A DNA stretch of 64,000 bases. Origin: Eleusine coracana subsp. coracana. Its lineage: Eukaryota > Streptophyta > Magnoliopsida > Poales > Poaceae. The translations under genes were made by a program, and so were the position numbers. The stretch is from positions 59,992,631-60,056,630 of the forward strand of contig CM064426.1 in assembly GCA_032690845.1 (NCBI GenBank), in the 5' to 3' direction. The notes below the pieces were generated by a model. The model saw only the letters and a program-made list of their open reading frames with translations, was not told the origin of the DNA and did not search any database. How positions within the stretch are numbered: the first letter of the stretch is position 1; every line of letters starts with the position of its first letter. Shown here piece after piece: positions 35,876 to 46,583 of this stretch.

Positions 35876-35917
35876 ATCCGGAAACCTTAACACGATATTT
35901 ATTCTATTATTCTAGCA

Positions 35918-38900
35918 ATGGCTGGTGCTTCAGATGCAGTGAAACTTGAGAGGTTGGCAGTGGTGAAAACTTTCATCGTTGGCAAACTAAAGTCGAAATC
36001 TGGCTTATGTCAAGGGGATTGTAGTGGGTGATCCACCTAGTAATGCCATTCATGGTTGAGCATACCACTGCATTTCCCATAGCGTGCAATTCAGTGCTTG
36101 ACTGCATCATAACCCTTTTAGCGCATAATTTGTATGAGGTGTATATGAATTACATCGATCCCACTGAGTCGTGGAATGCACTCGAGTGAAAATATGCCGT
36201 CTCTGAAGCCGATCGCCTGCTGTACACATGTGAACAACTCTTTGACTTCAGCATTGATGCTGCAAAGTTGATAGTGTCTCAAGCTCACAGGTTACAACTT
36301 CTGGCTGAAGAGATTCCAAGTTTGGGATGTCCTTTGCAAGATCGAGTTGTAGCAACGAGCATTAATTCCAAACTCCCTGCCTCATGGAGAGATTTTTCCT
36401 TGAGCTTCAAACACATGAGGGAAGATATCTCAACCAAGAATCTAATTATTGCCCTCGATATGGAAGAAAAGGCAAGTGCTAAAGGCACTCCAAGAACTTC
36501 TGTCGCTACAGAGAATAATGCTAGTGCAAATGTTGTAGTTGAAAGAAAACTTACTTCAACAAGAACAAGGGTAAGATGCAGGCTGTCGGCAAAACTAAGA
36601 AAACCACTAACTTCAAGAAGAACAATGTAAAAAAGGACAATAGAACATGCTATATGTGTGGCAAACCAAGGCATATTGCAAAAGATTGCCACCACTGTAA
36701 AGACAATTTTGGTGGGCAACAGAAGAAGGCTATCAATATGACCATTGGCAAAAAACAACAGTGATGAGACCGATCCATCCGGGTATGGTAATTTACCATT
36801 TGTTTTTTCAGCTATTTAATCTTTGGATTGGTGGGTTGATACGGGTGTCAATGTCCATGTCTGTTCTGATTTGTCTATGGTTACTTCTTACCAGGGGCGT
36901 GGTCCTCCTCCATCCTAATGGGAAACAGATCAGCTGCTTCTGTTCATGGTGTTGGTACAGTTGAACTGAAGTTCACTTTAGGGAAGACTGTCGTTCTGAA
37001 GAACATGCCACATTCTCCAATAATAAAGAGGAATCTGATTAGTGTTTTCTTATTGTGTCAGGATGGTTATAAGTTAGTGTTCGAGTCAAATAATGTTGTA
37101 ATGTCCAAGTTTGGAAAGTTTGTTGGCAAAGGCTATGTAAGCGGGGGCTTGTTCCCCTTGAATACGTTTGATTATTCCTATAATCATAATGTTGCATCCA
37201 TAATTAATAAAAATATATGTGAGGCTAATGTGTGGCACTCAGTTTTTGTCATGTTGGGTTTGACACCATTGCTTGAATCTCCAGATTATAACTTATTCCT
37301 ATGTTCAATATTGTCAAAGGATCAAGTGTGAATCTTGTGTGCAAGAAAAACAACCTCAAAAATCATTTAAGAGTTTAGAGGAAAAGTGAAATTTGGCACC
37401 ATTAGATCTTATTCATTCTGATTTGTCTAAAATGAATGGATTGTTGACAAGAGGAGGCAAGAGATATTTCATGACTTTATTGATGATGTTACTCGCTTTT
37501 GCTATATTTACTTGTGAAAAACTAAAGATGAAGCTTTACAATACTTTAAAATTTATAAGGCCTAGGTTACGAACCAACTTGAGAGGAAAATCAGACGATT
37601 ACGCGATGATCATGGAGGAGAGTATATATCAAATTATTTCTCTCAATTCTGTGCTGAACATAGTATTATCCATGAAGTGACACCACCATATTCACCTCAA
37701 GTGAATGACACCACCATATTCACCTCAACAAATTTGGTGAATGTATGTTAGAGAGCGCGGTATGCCCTATAAATAGTAGGGGGAAGCTATCTTGATAGCT
37801 AATTTTGTCCTAAATAGGGTAATGACTAAAAATAGAGAAGTCACTCCATATGAAGGATGGAATGAGAGAAAACTCAATGTCAATTTCTTGAGGACTTGGG
37901 GCTGTCTGGCGAAGGTTAATTTACCTGAGCCGAAGAAGAGAAAGCTTGGACCCAAAACAGTAGATTGTGCACTTTTAGGATATGCACATAATAATACGAC
38001 CAATAGATTCTTAGTAGTTAAATCTGATATTGATGAACAAAATATGAATACTATCATGGAGTCGAAAGATGCCTCATTTTTTGAGGACATATTTCCTATG
38101 AGAGTAGTAGGTAGCACTTCTTAGAGCGAGAATTATCATAATCATGTGAATGCCCTTGAGGATAACACACCGCCATGTGAGATAAATGATGAATTATACA
38201 CACCATCTAAAGAAGATGACAGTATGATCAATGAAGCTACACATAGGAGTAAGAGACAAAAAATTGCAAAATCTTTTGGTGACGACAATATTTGATATCT
38301 TGTGGATAATGTTCTCAAAACTCTTTTAGAGGCTTATGCATCACCAGAATCAGAATATTGGAAAGAGGCAGTCCGTAATGAGATGGACTCTATTATGTCT
38401 AATGGGACATGGGAGATCACTAAGCGTCCAAGCGGGTGCAAACCAATTGGATGTAAGTGGATCTTAAAAAAGAAATTGAGGCCTAATGGTACTATTGAAA
38501 AGTACAAGGCTAGAATTGTGGCTAAAGGATTCACACAAAGAGAAGGAGAGGATTTCTTTGATATGTACTCTCCCCTTGCCCAAATTTCCACCATTAGAGT
38601 GCTCCTTGCGCTTGCAGCTTCCTATGGTCTGCATATCCATCAAATGGATGTAAAGACCGCTTTCCTTTATGGAGAGTTAGAGAAAGAGATATATATAGAG
38701 AAACTAGATGGTTATAAAATTCCTAGGCAAGAGAACAAAGTGTGCAGATTAATAAAATCCCTATATGGCCTTAAACAAGCACCCGAATAATGGTATGAAA
38801 AATTTGACACCACTTTAACATCTGTTGGATTTAGCCTAAATAGGGCAGATAAGTGGGTGTACTATCATTATAGTGGGAGAGGAGTAATATTGTACTTGTA

Positions 38901-39339
38901 TGTCGATGACATATTAATTTTTGGAACAAGCACAAGAGTAAATGATGAGATCAACACTTTCTTGTCTAGGTGTTTTGACATGGAAGATTTAGGACCAACA
39001 GATGTGATCATAAAAGTGAAGTTGGTCGAAAGCAAAGATGGGACTGCTTTGAATCAATCCCACTATACGGAGAAGGTACTTAGCCATTTTGGCTTTGAAG
39101 ATTGTAAAATCTCTCCTACTCTCTATGGTGCAAGCATCAAAATTTAAAAATTTGAAGGAGAGGGGGAAAAATCAGCTAAGATATTCACAAATAATTGGGT
39201 CCCTCATGTATCTAGCAGGTGCCATGAGACTTGACATCTCCTATGCTATGAATAAGCTGAGTCAGTTTACATCAAAACCTGGAGATGATCACTGGAAGGC
39301 ACTTGAGAGAGTATTGTGCTACTTGAGAGGCATAACCTC
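35918..39339 (+). pseudogene. Copia gag-pol pseudogene, 5' part
   Basis: Starts with ATG at 35918 (MAGASDAVKLERLAVVKTF), then breaks by frame shift and stops. Recognisable in order: gag helical domain (36268-36560), CCHC knuckle CYMCGKPRHIAKDC (36648-36689), protease WWVDTG with Asp at 36838, pre-integrase region (36918-37330), integrase pieces (37393-38124), reverse transcriptase from 38302 with QMDVKTAFLYGELE and the YVDD active site at 38899-38910, and the start of RNase H (RYSQIIGSLMYLAGAMRLDI). A TAA after KQAPE at 38788-38790 interrupts the reverse transcriptase. The frame is cut at 39339 by the Gypsy LTR and resumes at 43944. Not functional. Confidence 0.85.
39335..39339 (+). repeat. 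Target duplication of the Gypsy element (left)
   Basis: ACCTC, repeated at 43939-43943 right after the 3' LTR. Confidence 0.9.
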
Positions 39340-40101
39340 TGATGAGGACATCACCATGCTGGATACGCGCATATCATGGCCTTCCCCAAGTTACAAGTCG
39401 TCACCAACTCGGTCGCCATGTTCGTCTCGGATTCAGCCGACACCCATTCACGGTTTAGATGATATCTCCCACATCCGACGTCCAAACGAGGCGTTCTTTG
39501 ATGCGTTGGAAAGGGGACAACGACACCGTCATTTTGTTTCTGGTCCTAGCTCCAGAAGGGTCGTGAGTCATAATATGTGACCATAACATGGTGCTGCACC
39601 ACCTATTTTGGGCCAACTTGGCCATGTATCATGTCGGGTCTTAAGCCCATGTTGTGGGCGCCCCCCTGGTTGCCCCCAACCCTAGGACGTCCCTGGTTCC
39701 TACATAAACTCAGTAGCTGTCGTCTTTTAGTTTTGGGTTTTGTTTAGTTCAGTTTTCCAGAGAGAAACTTGATCGAATTATTGTAACTATGGTGACAAGT
39801 CCTTTTATAGTAATCCAGGGTCCCTGTTCTTGTTCTACACCACTGTGGCGATTAGTCCTATTATATTCAGAGCTTGAACCTTTTCTTATGATTCGCTTCA
39901 TCCATATTTGCAATTTCAGATTGCATGTTTATCCTCTCTTGCTTGTGTTCTCGATTTCGCTTACAGGAACAATCAAGTTGTGCTTGGTGTAACGGTTGTG
40001 AGGTTGGATCGTGTTTGATGCAAGCCGGGTCATCGACGCCGAGTTTCCCAAATTCGAGTTTATCCCCTTACCTCTCAGAAGATCGGGTCATATCTACATC
40101 A
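39340..40101 (+). repeat. Gypsy 5' LTR
   Basis: Begins TGATGAGGACATCACC and ends CATATCTACATCA. It holds a short open segment that reads as the C-terminal tail of Pol, in frame by chance with the interrupted Copia RNase H. Confidence 0.9.
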
Positions 40102-41221
40102 AGTGATATCAGATTCCTAGGTTCCCCGTGAGGTATTATCGTGTTCTTCCCTTTAGATTCGTTTGTGTTCATCACCTTTTGTTCACAAAAAAGCCTACAA
40201 AAAAAATATTTCCCCACCATCCCAGACATTGTTTAGCCTTTGTATAATTTAATTTCAAAGTCCGTAGTGTTGAGTTTGTGTCCTAGTCGAGTTCAGTTGC
40301 TGGTTTGAATTTGTGTTTTGATTCGGTTTGTGTTTTGATCTCCGCGCTGCACACCACCATCACCATCGTGTTTTCTATTAGATTCACCATCGTGTCACCC
40401 ACCCACCATACCCACAATCCATTGCCAACAAAAAAACCCTACCCGATTCTGTCCCCCCCCCCCCGGCACCCCTCAAACCCTATCTTGACATACCTTCGAT
40501 AAAACAGGCATATCTTTTCACTCGTTGCTCCGATTGGGCTGAAATTTTTACAGCAGATTCTTGACTCAAAGTTGAGGTGACCCACACTATGCTCTGCCCT
40601 GTGTGCCCTCGTCAAAAAATTCAAAAAAAATCAGGAAAAAAATAGAAAAAAAATTGTCAAGTCAAAAATAGCGCTTTCGGTGAAACTTTGTGATTTTGCC
40701 TACCCTTCGTTTTCCCTCTGTTTGAGTTGAAACTTCTTGTGATTCATTCCTTTGTGTTCCTCTATCACAGAAAAATAGTGGAAAAATCATACAAAAAAAT
40801 ATTTTGATTTGCACCCCCCCTCCCCCCGCCCTGAAAATTCTAAGTTTGTGAAGTCTGTTTTGATACTTGCTGCCTTTACCATTGTTCTTGCTGTCACAAC
40901 TGTTTTGAAACATGATTCTTTTGCCAACAATTAGGACACTGCTTTGGACATTTATTCAGTGCTACTATCTGTTATTGAATTGTGTTCCACCGACATACAT
41001 ATTAGCCTTCCAAGCTATACATATTGCAGCACAGGTCTCTTCCTTGCAACTGTTACACCCAAGTTCGACTACAGATTATGTTGACCTATTTGCCTTTGGT
41101 AAGAACACTTGCAAGATTGTGATACATTGCTTCTGCTATTTTTTCCACTTTCTACACTCTCTGTTGCCTGCTAGTTGATAGGGCTAATCCTTTTGTTTAG
41201 TCTTGTCTTTTGCTTCTAACC
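40102..41221 (+). mobile_element. Gypsy primer site and leader
   Basis: AGTGATATCAGATTCC directly after the LTR resembles a primer-binding site for initiator tRNA-Met (TGGTATCAGAGC style), with mismatches. Then follows about 1.1 kb of T- and C-rich leader with a 12-C run at 40453-40464 and no convincing ORF. Confidence 0.6.
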
Positions 41222-43417
41222 ATGTCAGAGAAAGGGAAAGGGACACCTGGAGAGTCAGAGTCCCCTACAGACTTCAATGATTGCGTGTCCAAGGTGGAGC
41301 TCACGAAGCTTCTTGTAGACCAATGTACATTCATGGAAACAAAGTTTGCCGAGTTGATGGGTCACATCAACACTGTTGCCCATCGAATTGAGGATGTTGA
41401 ACGACGACGTCCACCTCAACGAGCTGCTGATGATGATGATTTTGACTGTGATGCAGACCGTCTTCACCATAATCGACACGGTATGGGAGGTAATAACAAT
41501 CGTGGTAATACTGATACTTTTGTTAAGCCCAAATTTAACATACCACCTTTTGCTAGTAGTGCTGATCCTGAAACATACTTAGATTGGGAACTTGCTGTTG
41601 AACAGAAATTTAATTACCATTTAGTTCCTGCTGAGCATAAAGTTAGACTTGCTACTAGTGAGTTTACAGGTTTTGCTCTCTTTTGGTGGAATGATCTTTG
41701 TAATACTAATGCTTCTATACCTACCACTTGGCCTATTTTAAAACAACACATGAAATCTTATTTTGTTCCTCCTTATTACCAACGTGATTTACGTTTGAAA
41801 TTATAATCTTTAACACAAGGTAGTAAAACAGTTGAGGAATATTATCAGGAATTGCTTATTGGTTTAGCACGTTGTGATATACATGAAGATGATGTTGAAA
41901 CTAGTGCTAGATTTTTTGGTGGTTTGAACCGTGATATCTAGAATATTATTGGCTATAAAGAGTGGAATAGGTTCAGCCAATTGTATCATATTGCTCTTAA
42001 GGCTGAACGAGAAGTACAGAGACGCCTTCCACAACAATCTTGCAGGTCCAACACTGAGCAATCTCTCCAGCAACGCACTGGAGTAGAGAACTTGAAGAAT
42101 CATGTTGCTAAGCCACCAGCAACAACTCTTCCACTTGTGCCTACTTCTGCAGCGCAATAGTCTAGTGTGCAGCACCAACACCAGAAGAAGGTTACTACTT
42201 CCGGTACTAGGAGTGGCTCCTCCACCATCATTATTTGCTACCGCTGCAAGGGCATGGGACATGTTATGAAGGATTGCCCTAGTTGTCGTGCTTTCATCTC
42301 TACTGCTAGTGGGTATGAAAGTTGTATTGATATTGAAGATGAATTTGCTCGTATGCCTAACCTTGTTACAGATTCGACGGAGGAGCAGGAGACTACCGCC
42401 ATTGATTCTATTGCTGCCACCGCGGGCTTTCCTAGTCTCATTGTACAACATGTGTTGACCACTCAGGTGGGACAAGAGGAAGAACAACAACGCAACAATT
42501 TATTCTACATGTACCTCATTGTCGCAGACCGCCGTGTTCTCACCATCATTGATATTGGGAGCTGTAACAACTTGGTAAGTTCTGATTTGGTAAGCAAACT
42601 TGGCTTGATCACGCATGCACTACATCAGCCCTACCACATCAAATGGTTCAACAATAGTGGTACGGCACAAGTAACTCAATCAGCACGCATACACTTTTCA
42701 GTAGGTTCTTATCAAGACTCTGCTGATTTTCATGTTGTACCTATGCAAGCATGTTCGCTTTTATTAGGCCGTCCATGGGAATATAATACGGATGCTGCCC
42801 ACCATGGTAGAACTAATATATATACATTCATGCATAAAGACAGAAATATTACTTTACGTCCGTTATTGTCTGCTGATATTAGAAATCATTTTAAACTGCT
42901 TGCTGAAAATACTGAGAATAAACATGATAACAAATGCCTTTCTGATATTAAACATAAGGCTATTCAGTTAAAGGGAGGTGATTTTCTTGCTATGACATCT
43001 ACTGTTACTGAACTTTGTGATAATCATGATGCACCTTGCTATACTATGCTTTGTCGTGATATATCTTCTATCGATGATTATGTATCTTGTACTTTGCATT
43101 CTGCTAGTACTAACCTTTTACAGGAGATTGATGCTGAGATGGAGTCGAGGGTGACTCCAATTCAAGAAGGGGAGGATGATGAGGACATCACCATGCTGGA
43201 TACGTACATATCATGGCCTTCCCCAAGTTACAAGTCGTCACCAACTCGGTCGCCGTGTTCGTCTCGGATTCAGCCGACACCCCTTCACGGTTTAGATGAT
43301 ATCTCCCACATCCGACGTCCAAACGAGGCGTTCTTTGATGCGTTGGAAAGGGGACAACGACACCGTCATTTTGTTTCTGGTCCTAGCTCCAGAAGGGTCG
43401 TGAGTCATAATATGTGA
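41222..43417 (+). pseudogene. Gypsy gag-protease, one frame with three stop codons
   Basis: From ATG 41222 (MSEKGKGTPGESESP) a single reading frame of 732 codons runs into the 3' LTR. It is broken only by TAA at 41804, TAG at 41939 and TAG at 42158; no frame shift is needed. Domains in order: coiled-coil-like N-terminus, retrotransposon gag domain (about 41515-41960, with WWNDL and VEEYYQELL), CCHC knuckle CYRCKGMGHVMKDC (42236-42277), and aspartic protease with IIDIGSC (Asp at 42551) and LLLGRPWEY. After the protease a short linker passes straight into the Pol C-terminal tail encoded by the LTR. Each stop is one C-to-T change from a Gln codon. Confidence 0.85.
43163..43176 (+). other. Gypsy polypurine tract
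   Basis: AAGAAGGGGAGGA next to the TG of the 3' LTR, the plus-strand primer site. Confidence 0.75.
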
Positions 43418-43938
43418 CCATAACATGGTGCTGCACCACCTATTTTGGGCCAACTTGGCCATGTATCATGTCGGGTCTTAAGCCCATGTTGTGGGCGCCC
43501 CCCTGGTTGCCCCCAACCCTAGGACGTCCCTGGTTCCTACATAAACTCAGTAGCTGCCGTCTTTTAGTTTCGGGTTTTGTTTAGTTCAGTTTTCCAGAGA
43601 AAAACTTGATCGAATTATTGTAACTGTGGTGACAAGTCCTTTTATAGTAATCCAGGGTCCCTGTTCTTGTTCTACACCACTGTGGCGATTAGTCCTATTA
43701 TATTCAGAGCTTGAACCTTTTCTTATGATTCGCTTCATCCATATTTGCAATTTCAGATTGCGTGTTTATCCTCTCTTGCTTGTGTTCTCGATTTCGCTTA
43801 CAGGAATAATCAAGTTATGCTTGGTGTAACGGTTGTGAGGTTGGATCGTGTTTGATGCAAGCCGGGTCATCGACGCCGAGTTTCCCAAATTCGAGTTTAT
43901 CCCCTTACCTCTCAGAAGATCGGGTCATATCTACATCA
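43177..43938 (+). repeat. Gypsy 3' LTR
   Basis: Same length (762 bp) and ends as the 5' LTR. Followed by ACCTC, the right target duplication. Confidence 0.9.
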
Positions 43939-43943
43939 ACCTC

Positions 43944-44450
43944 ACTCGGATTCACTACTCGAAATATCCACCAGTGTTGGAATGATATAGTACTCCAATT
44001 GGATCTCAGATACAGATGAGATCAAAGCCACAAGTGGCTATGTGTGTACACTTGCTGGTGCTGCAGTTTCAAGGAGGTCTTGTAAATAAGTTGTGTTAAC
44101 AAAATCCGCAACAGATGTAGAACTTGAAGCACTAGAAATAGCTACTACTGAGGCTGAATGGCTGAGAGCTATTGATGGGCTTACCTTTTGTTGAAAAGTC
44201 TGTACCACCTATCCTTATGTATTGTGATAACCAATCAGTGCTAGCTTAGTTTATGAATACAAAGGATAACTCAAGGTCCAATAAACATATCAAGCATGGA
44301 CTGAAATCAGTTAGAAAGATTAAATCCTCCGGAGTTATAGCTCCGAACCATGTGAAAAGCAAAAATAATCTATCAGACCCTTTTACAAAGGGATTACCAC
44401 GGAATGTTATGACCATGATGTCCAAGAACATGGGTATGAGGCCCATTTAA
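43944..44450 (+). pseudogene. Copia RNase H, 3' part after the Gypsy insertion
   Basis: Continues the split Copia Pol: SNWISDTDEIKATSGYVCTL, then a TTEAEWLRAIDGL block, then SNKHIKHGLKSVRKIKSSGV and NLSDPFTKGL to a stop at 44450. At least three in-frame stops or frame shifts occur before 44253. Confidence 0.8.
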
Positions 44451-45011
44451 AAGTTACACAACAATGGTAAACTGTCCTTTTTGATCGAAGATCATGTGAC
44501 TAAGGTAGTAGGAAAAACAAGTTGATTGGTGTAACTGAAGAGCATATTATAAATAAATAAAATGAATCCATGTTCAAATGACAAACTATAGTACTTTTTA
44601 TGTATGGAAGGTTGGCATTAAGCCTTAATGTTTTCCATTGTGAAAGATATCAACCTATAGGATATCTTGAAGGAAAACACCTACTTGAGCTCAACTGGAG
44701 GTCACAGTTCGTGAGAATAGGGTGTTCCAATAAAGGTTCATTAGAAGATTCGGGAGCAAACCATTAACTCTTTGGTTAGACGAGGTTGTTTTGGCAGCCT
44801 AGTATCAGTTCTGATTACAATTGAAGTCTGCCCACACATGGCTGAGAATTCAAGACCTAATCTATTCTTCAGTTGTGGAAAGATGAATATTGATATTCTA
44901 GGTTTAAGTTCAACCCGTACATGACTTTTACCAAAAGATTGATATATTAACAATACTATAGCACATAGATCCTTTTGACATCTATTCCTTGCTTTGGAAT
45001 TGGCGAGGGAA
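44451..45011 (+). mobile_element. Copia 3' non-coding region
   Basis: AT-rich, no ORF. Ends with the purine-rich GGCGAGGGAA just before the LTR. Confidence 0.6.
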
Positions 45012-45941
45012 TGTTGGAATTTGGCCCATTATATGTGGCCCATTCAGGAGAAATTCCGAAGCAATAAGCGGTTGTTGGTTTTAATCTGACCTTGCTAATC
45101 TATGATGGTGCACACCAACATAAATAGCAGCAATCTTACCCATGGCTGATTAAGAAAAGTATTGAGAGAGAAAAAGAGCATAATTATGAGTACACATGGA
45201 CGCGCGTGCATACGTGCTTTTTCGCGTATTGCCCCGCGTGGCTTGTGACTTGCGACACATGACTGTATCGTGACGTGTTTGTGAGCCTAAGTCATTTTTT
45301 ACCACTCGTATCCTCCATGATCTGAACTATTTTATACTAATCAAGAGGATTAATACATGGTTAATTGCCTTAATTGGAGTTAATAGGCTAGCCTTGCTAT
45401 TGACTATTAATTAGTGGGCATAATTAGAGAGGAAACGACTCCTGGAGGGCAGCCGTGCCTATATTAGGCCCGTGGAGACGTCCTGGTTTCCGTAACCTAA
45501 AAATTCCCTTCCATTTCTTCTTCTTACTTTCTTTGGAGAGGTGTGTTGTGGTATTGAGCTGCTTGCATCTAGTCGGTCCTATTATTCGGCATGCACTGAG
45601 GAAAAGGGTGAGCGGAATCTCTAAACATTTGTCATCATGAAACCTGCATGAGGGGCGGCATTAAGGTTTCTGGACAGCGCATCTAAGCGACCGCTCGAAG
45701 CTGATCCACAACGGTCTGGCTGCCTTATCGACAAACTACAATATGTACATCAACGGTCTGCTTTGTCTACTATTTGTGCTAAATTAAGCGCTGACAAACC
45801 CAACGTGAGTCAATGTTTCCCATGCTTTTAATTGTATTATTCTACTTGCTGCTAGAGTTACTTTATAGCACAAGTTTGAATGATTATGAAATTTACCTAA
45901 AACTAAAATCTGAAATTAGAATAACACACATGTCTCCAACA
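45012..45941 (+). repeat. Copia 3' LTR, 930 bp
   Basis: Begins TGTTGGAATTTGG and ends GTCTCCAACA, giving the terminal repeat TGTTGGA/TCCAACA. Full length, unlike the 5' copy. Confidence 0.85.
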
Positions 45942-46315
45942 GTGACTACGTGAAGTTTGCAGAACACCCACTGATTCATCGAGATTAAACTCGAGGGGGC
46001 GTGGCACATGTGGGGAATACTATAGATACCGATAGAGAGATGGGGAAATAGGAAATTAATTAATTATTGGATGTTTGAAGTAGTAATGGATAAGGGAATC
46101 GAGGAGGCATGGCACACGTGGAGAAAACCTTAGAGATGGAGAAATAAGATTAAAGGTTCGATGTTTAAAAGAGTATAATTGATTAAGGGTTAGATATTTT
46201 ATTTTTTTGAGAATTTTTAGACTATTTTACTTTTTTTCTAGGCAACATGGTGGAAACTTCATTTTCTTTTATTATTAAATAGATACATAGATGTTTGATA
46301 GAAAAGGATGATACA
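45942..46315. other. Unassigned stretch
   Basis: Contains two related phrases, GGGGGCGTGGCACATGTGGG and GGAGGCATGGCACACGTGGA, about 115 bp apart, then AT-rich sequence. No gene is seen. This is where the MSP exon of the second kinase gene would be expected if it were close. Confidence 0.4.
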
Positions 46316-46328
46316 TATTCAATTATTG

Positions 46329-46493
46329 AAGGAACTGGGCTTGTCCCAGTTGGCTAGGGGAGGAGGTGTTGGAATGTACCCCTAGCCATCCAAGTTTGAT
46401 CCCCCACAGCCTCGAATTTGGGTGTCTATTTTCTGTTTTCTTTCTTCTCCTTAATGAAAACCACCTAGTCCTCCTAGGTTGGGTCTCCTTTTT
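46329..46493 (+). mobile_element. tRNA-derived SINE, about 165 bp
   Basis: A tRNA-like head with a box A-like stretch (TGTCCCAGTTGGCTAGGGG) and a box B-like AGTTTGATCCC about 50 bp later, then a non-tRNA body ending CTCC plus a T run. It is flanked by a perfect 13-bp target duplication TATTCAATTATTG (46316-46328 and 46494-46506). The T-tail and size fit grass SINEs of the p-SINE kind. Located just downstream of the second kinase gene. Confidence 0.8.
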
Positions 46494-46583
46494 TATTCAA
46501 TTATTGTTTATGTAAATGCTATACTAGGATGGTCTTATCTGGTTGTATAATTCTTTTTTAGAAAAGGTTGCTATATACGTCTA

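Larger units (their letters stand above)
39340..43938 (+). mobile_element. Young Gypsy-type element with gag and protease only
   Basis: Two 762-bp LTRs (39340-40101 and 43177-43938) flank a 3.1-kb interior, with a perfect ACCTC target duplication inside the Copia RNase H. The interior has a primer site, a leader, one gag-protease frame and a polypurine tract. Reverse transcriptase, RNase H and integrase are absent. The LTRs differ at about 11 positions by eye (about 1.4 percent), nearly all transitions. At the commonly used grass rate of 1.3e-8 per site per year this is about half a million years. It must have used enzymes from an autonomous relative. Confidence 0.9.
35321..45941 (+). mobile_element. 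Ty1/Copia retrotransposon carrying a nested Gypsy element
   Basis: The complete order of a Copia element is visible: truncated 5' LTR, gag with CCHC knuckle, protease, integrase, reverse transcriptase, RNase H, 3' LTR. Removing the Gypsy insertion (39340-43938 plus one ACCTC copy) leaves about 6 kb. Coding parts carry frame shifts and stops. The two LTRs differ at many positions, so this is an old copy. GTGAC follows the 3' LTR, but the matching left duplication is lost with the 5' LTR start. Confidence 0.9.

Noticed and set aside
36285..36758. 157-codon minus-strand frame over the Copia gag region
   Set aside because: Antisense shadow of gag, which has a recognisable CCHC knuckle on the plus strand.
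39089..39580. 163-codon frame joining Copia RNase H to a novel C-terminus
   Set aside because: The junction at 39340 is the Gypsy LTR border with its target duplication. The fusion is an accident of insertion.
41864..42490. 208-codon minus-strand frame in the Gypsy gag
   Set aside because: Antisense shadow of the gag-protease frame, which is domain-supported.
46329..46400. A functional tRNA gene
   Set aside because: Only A- and B-box-like motifs are present, there is no cloverleaf, and the segment sits in a SINE with target duplications and a T tail.
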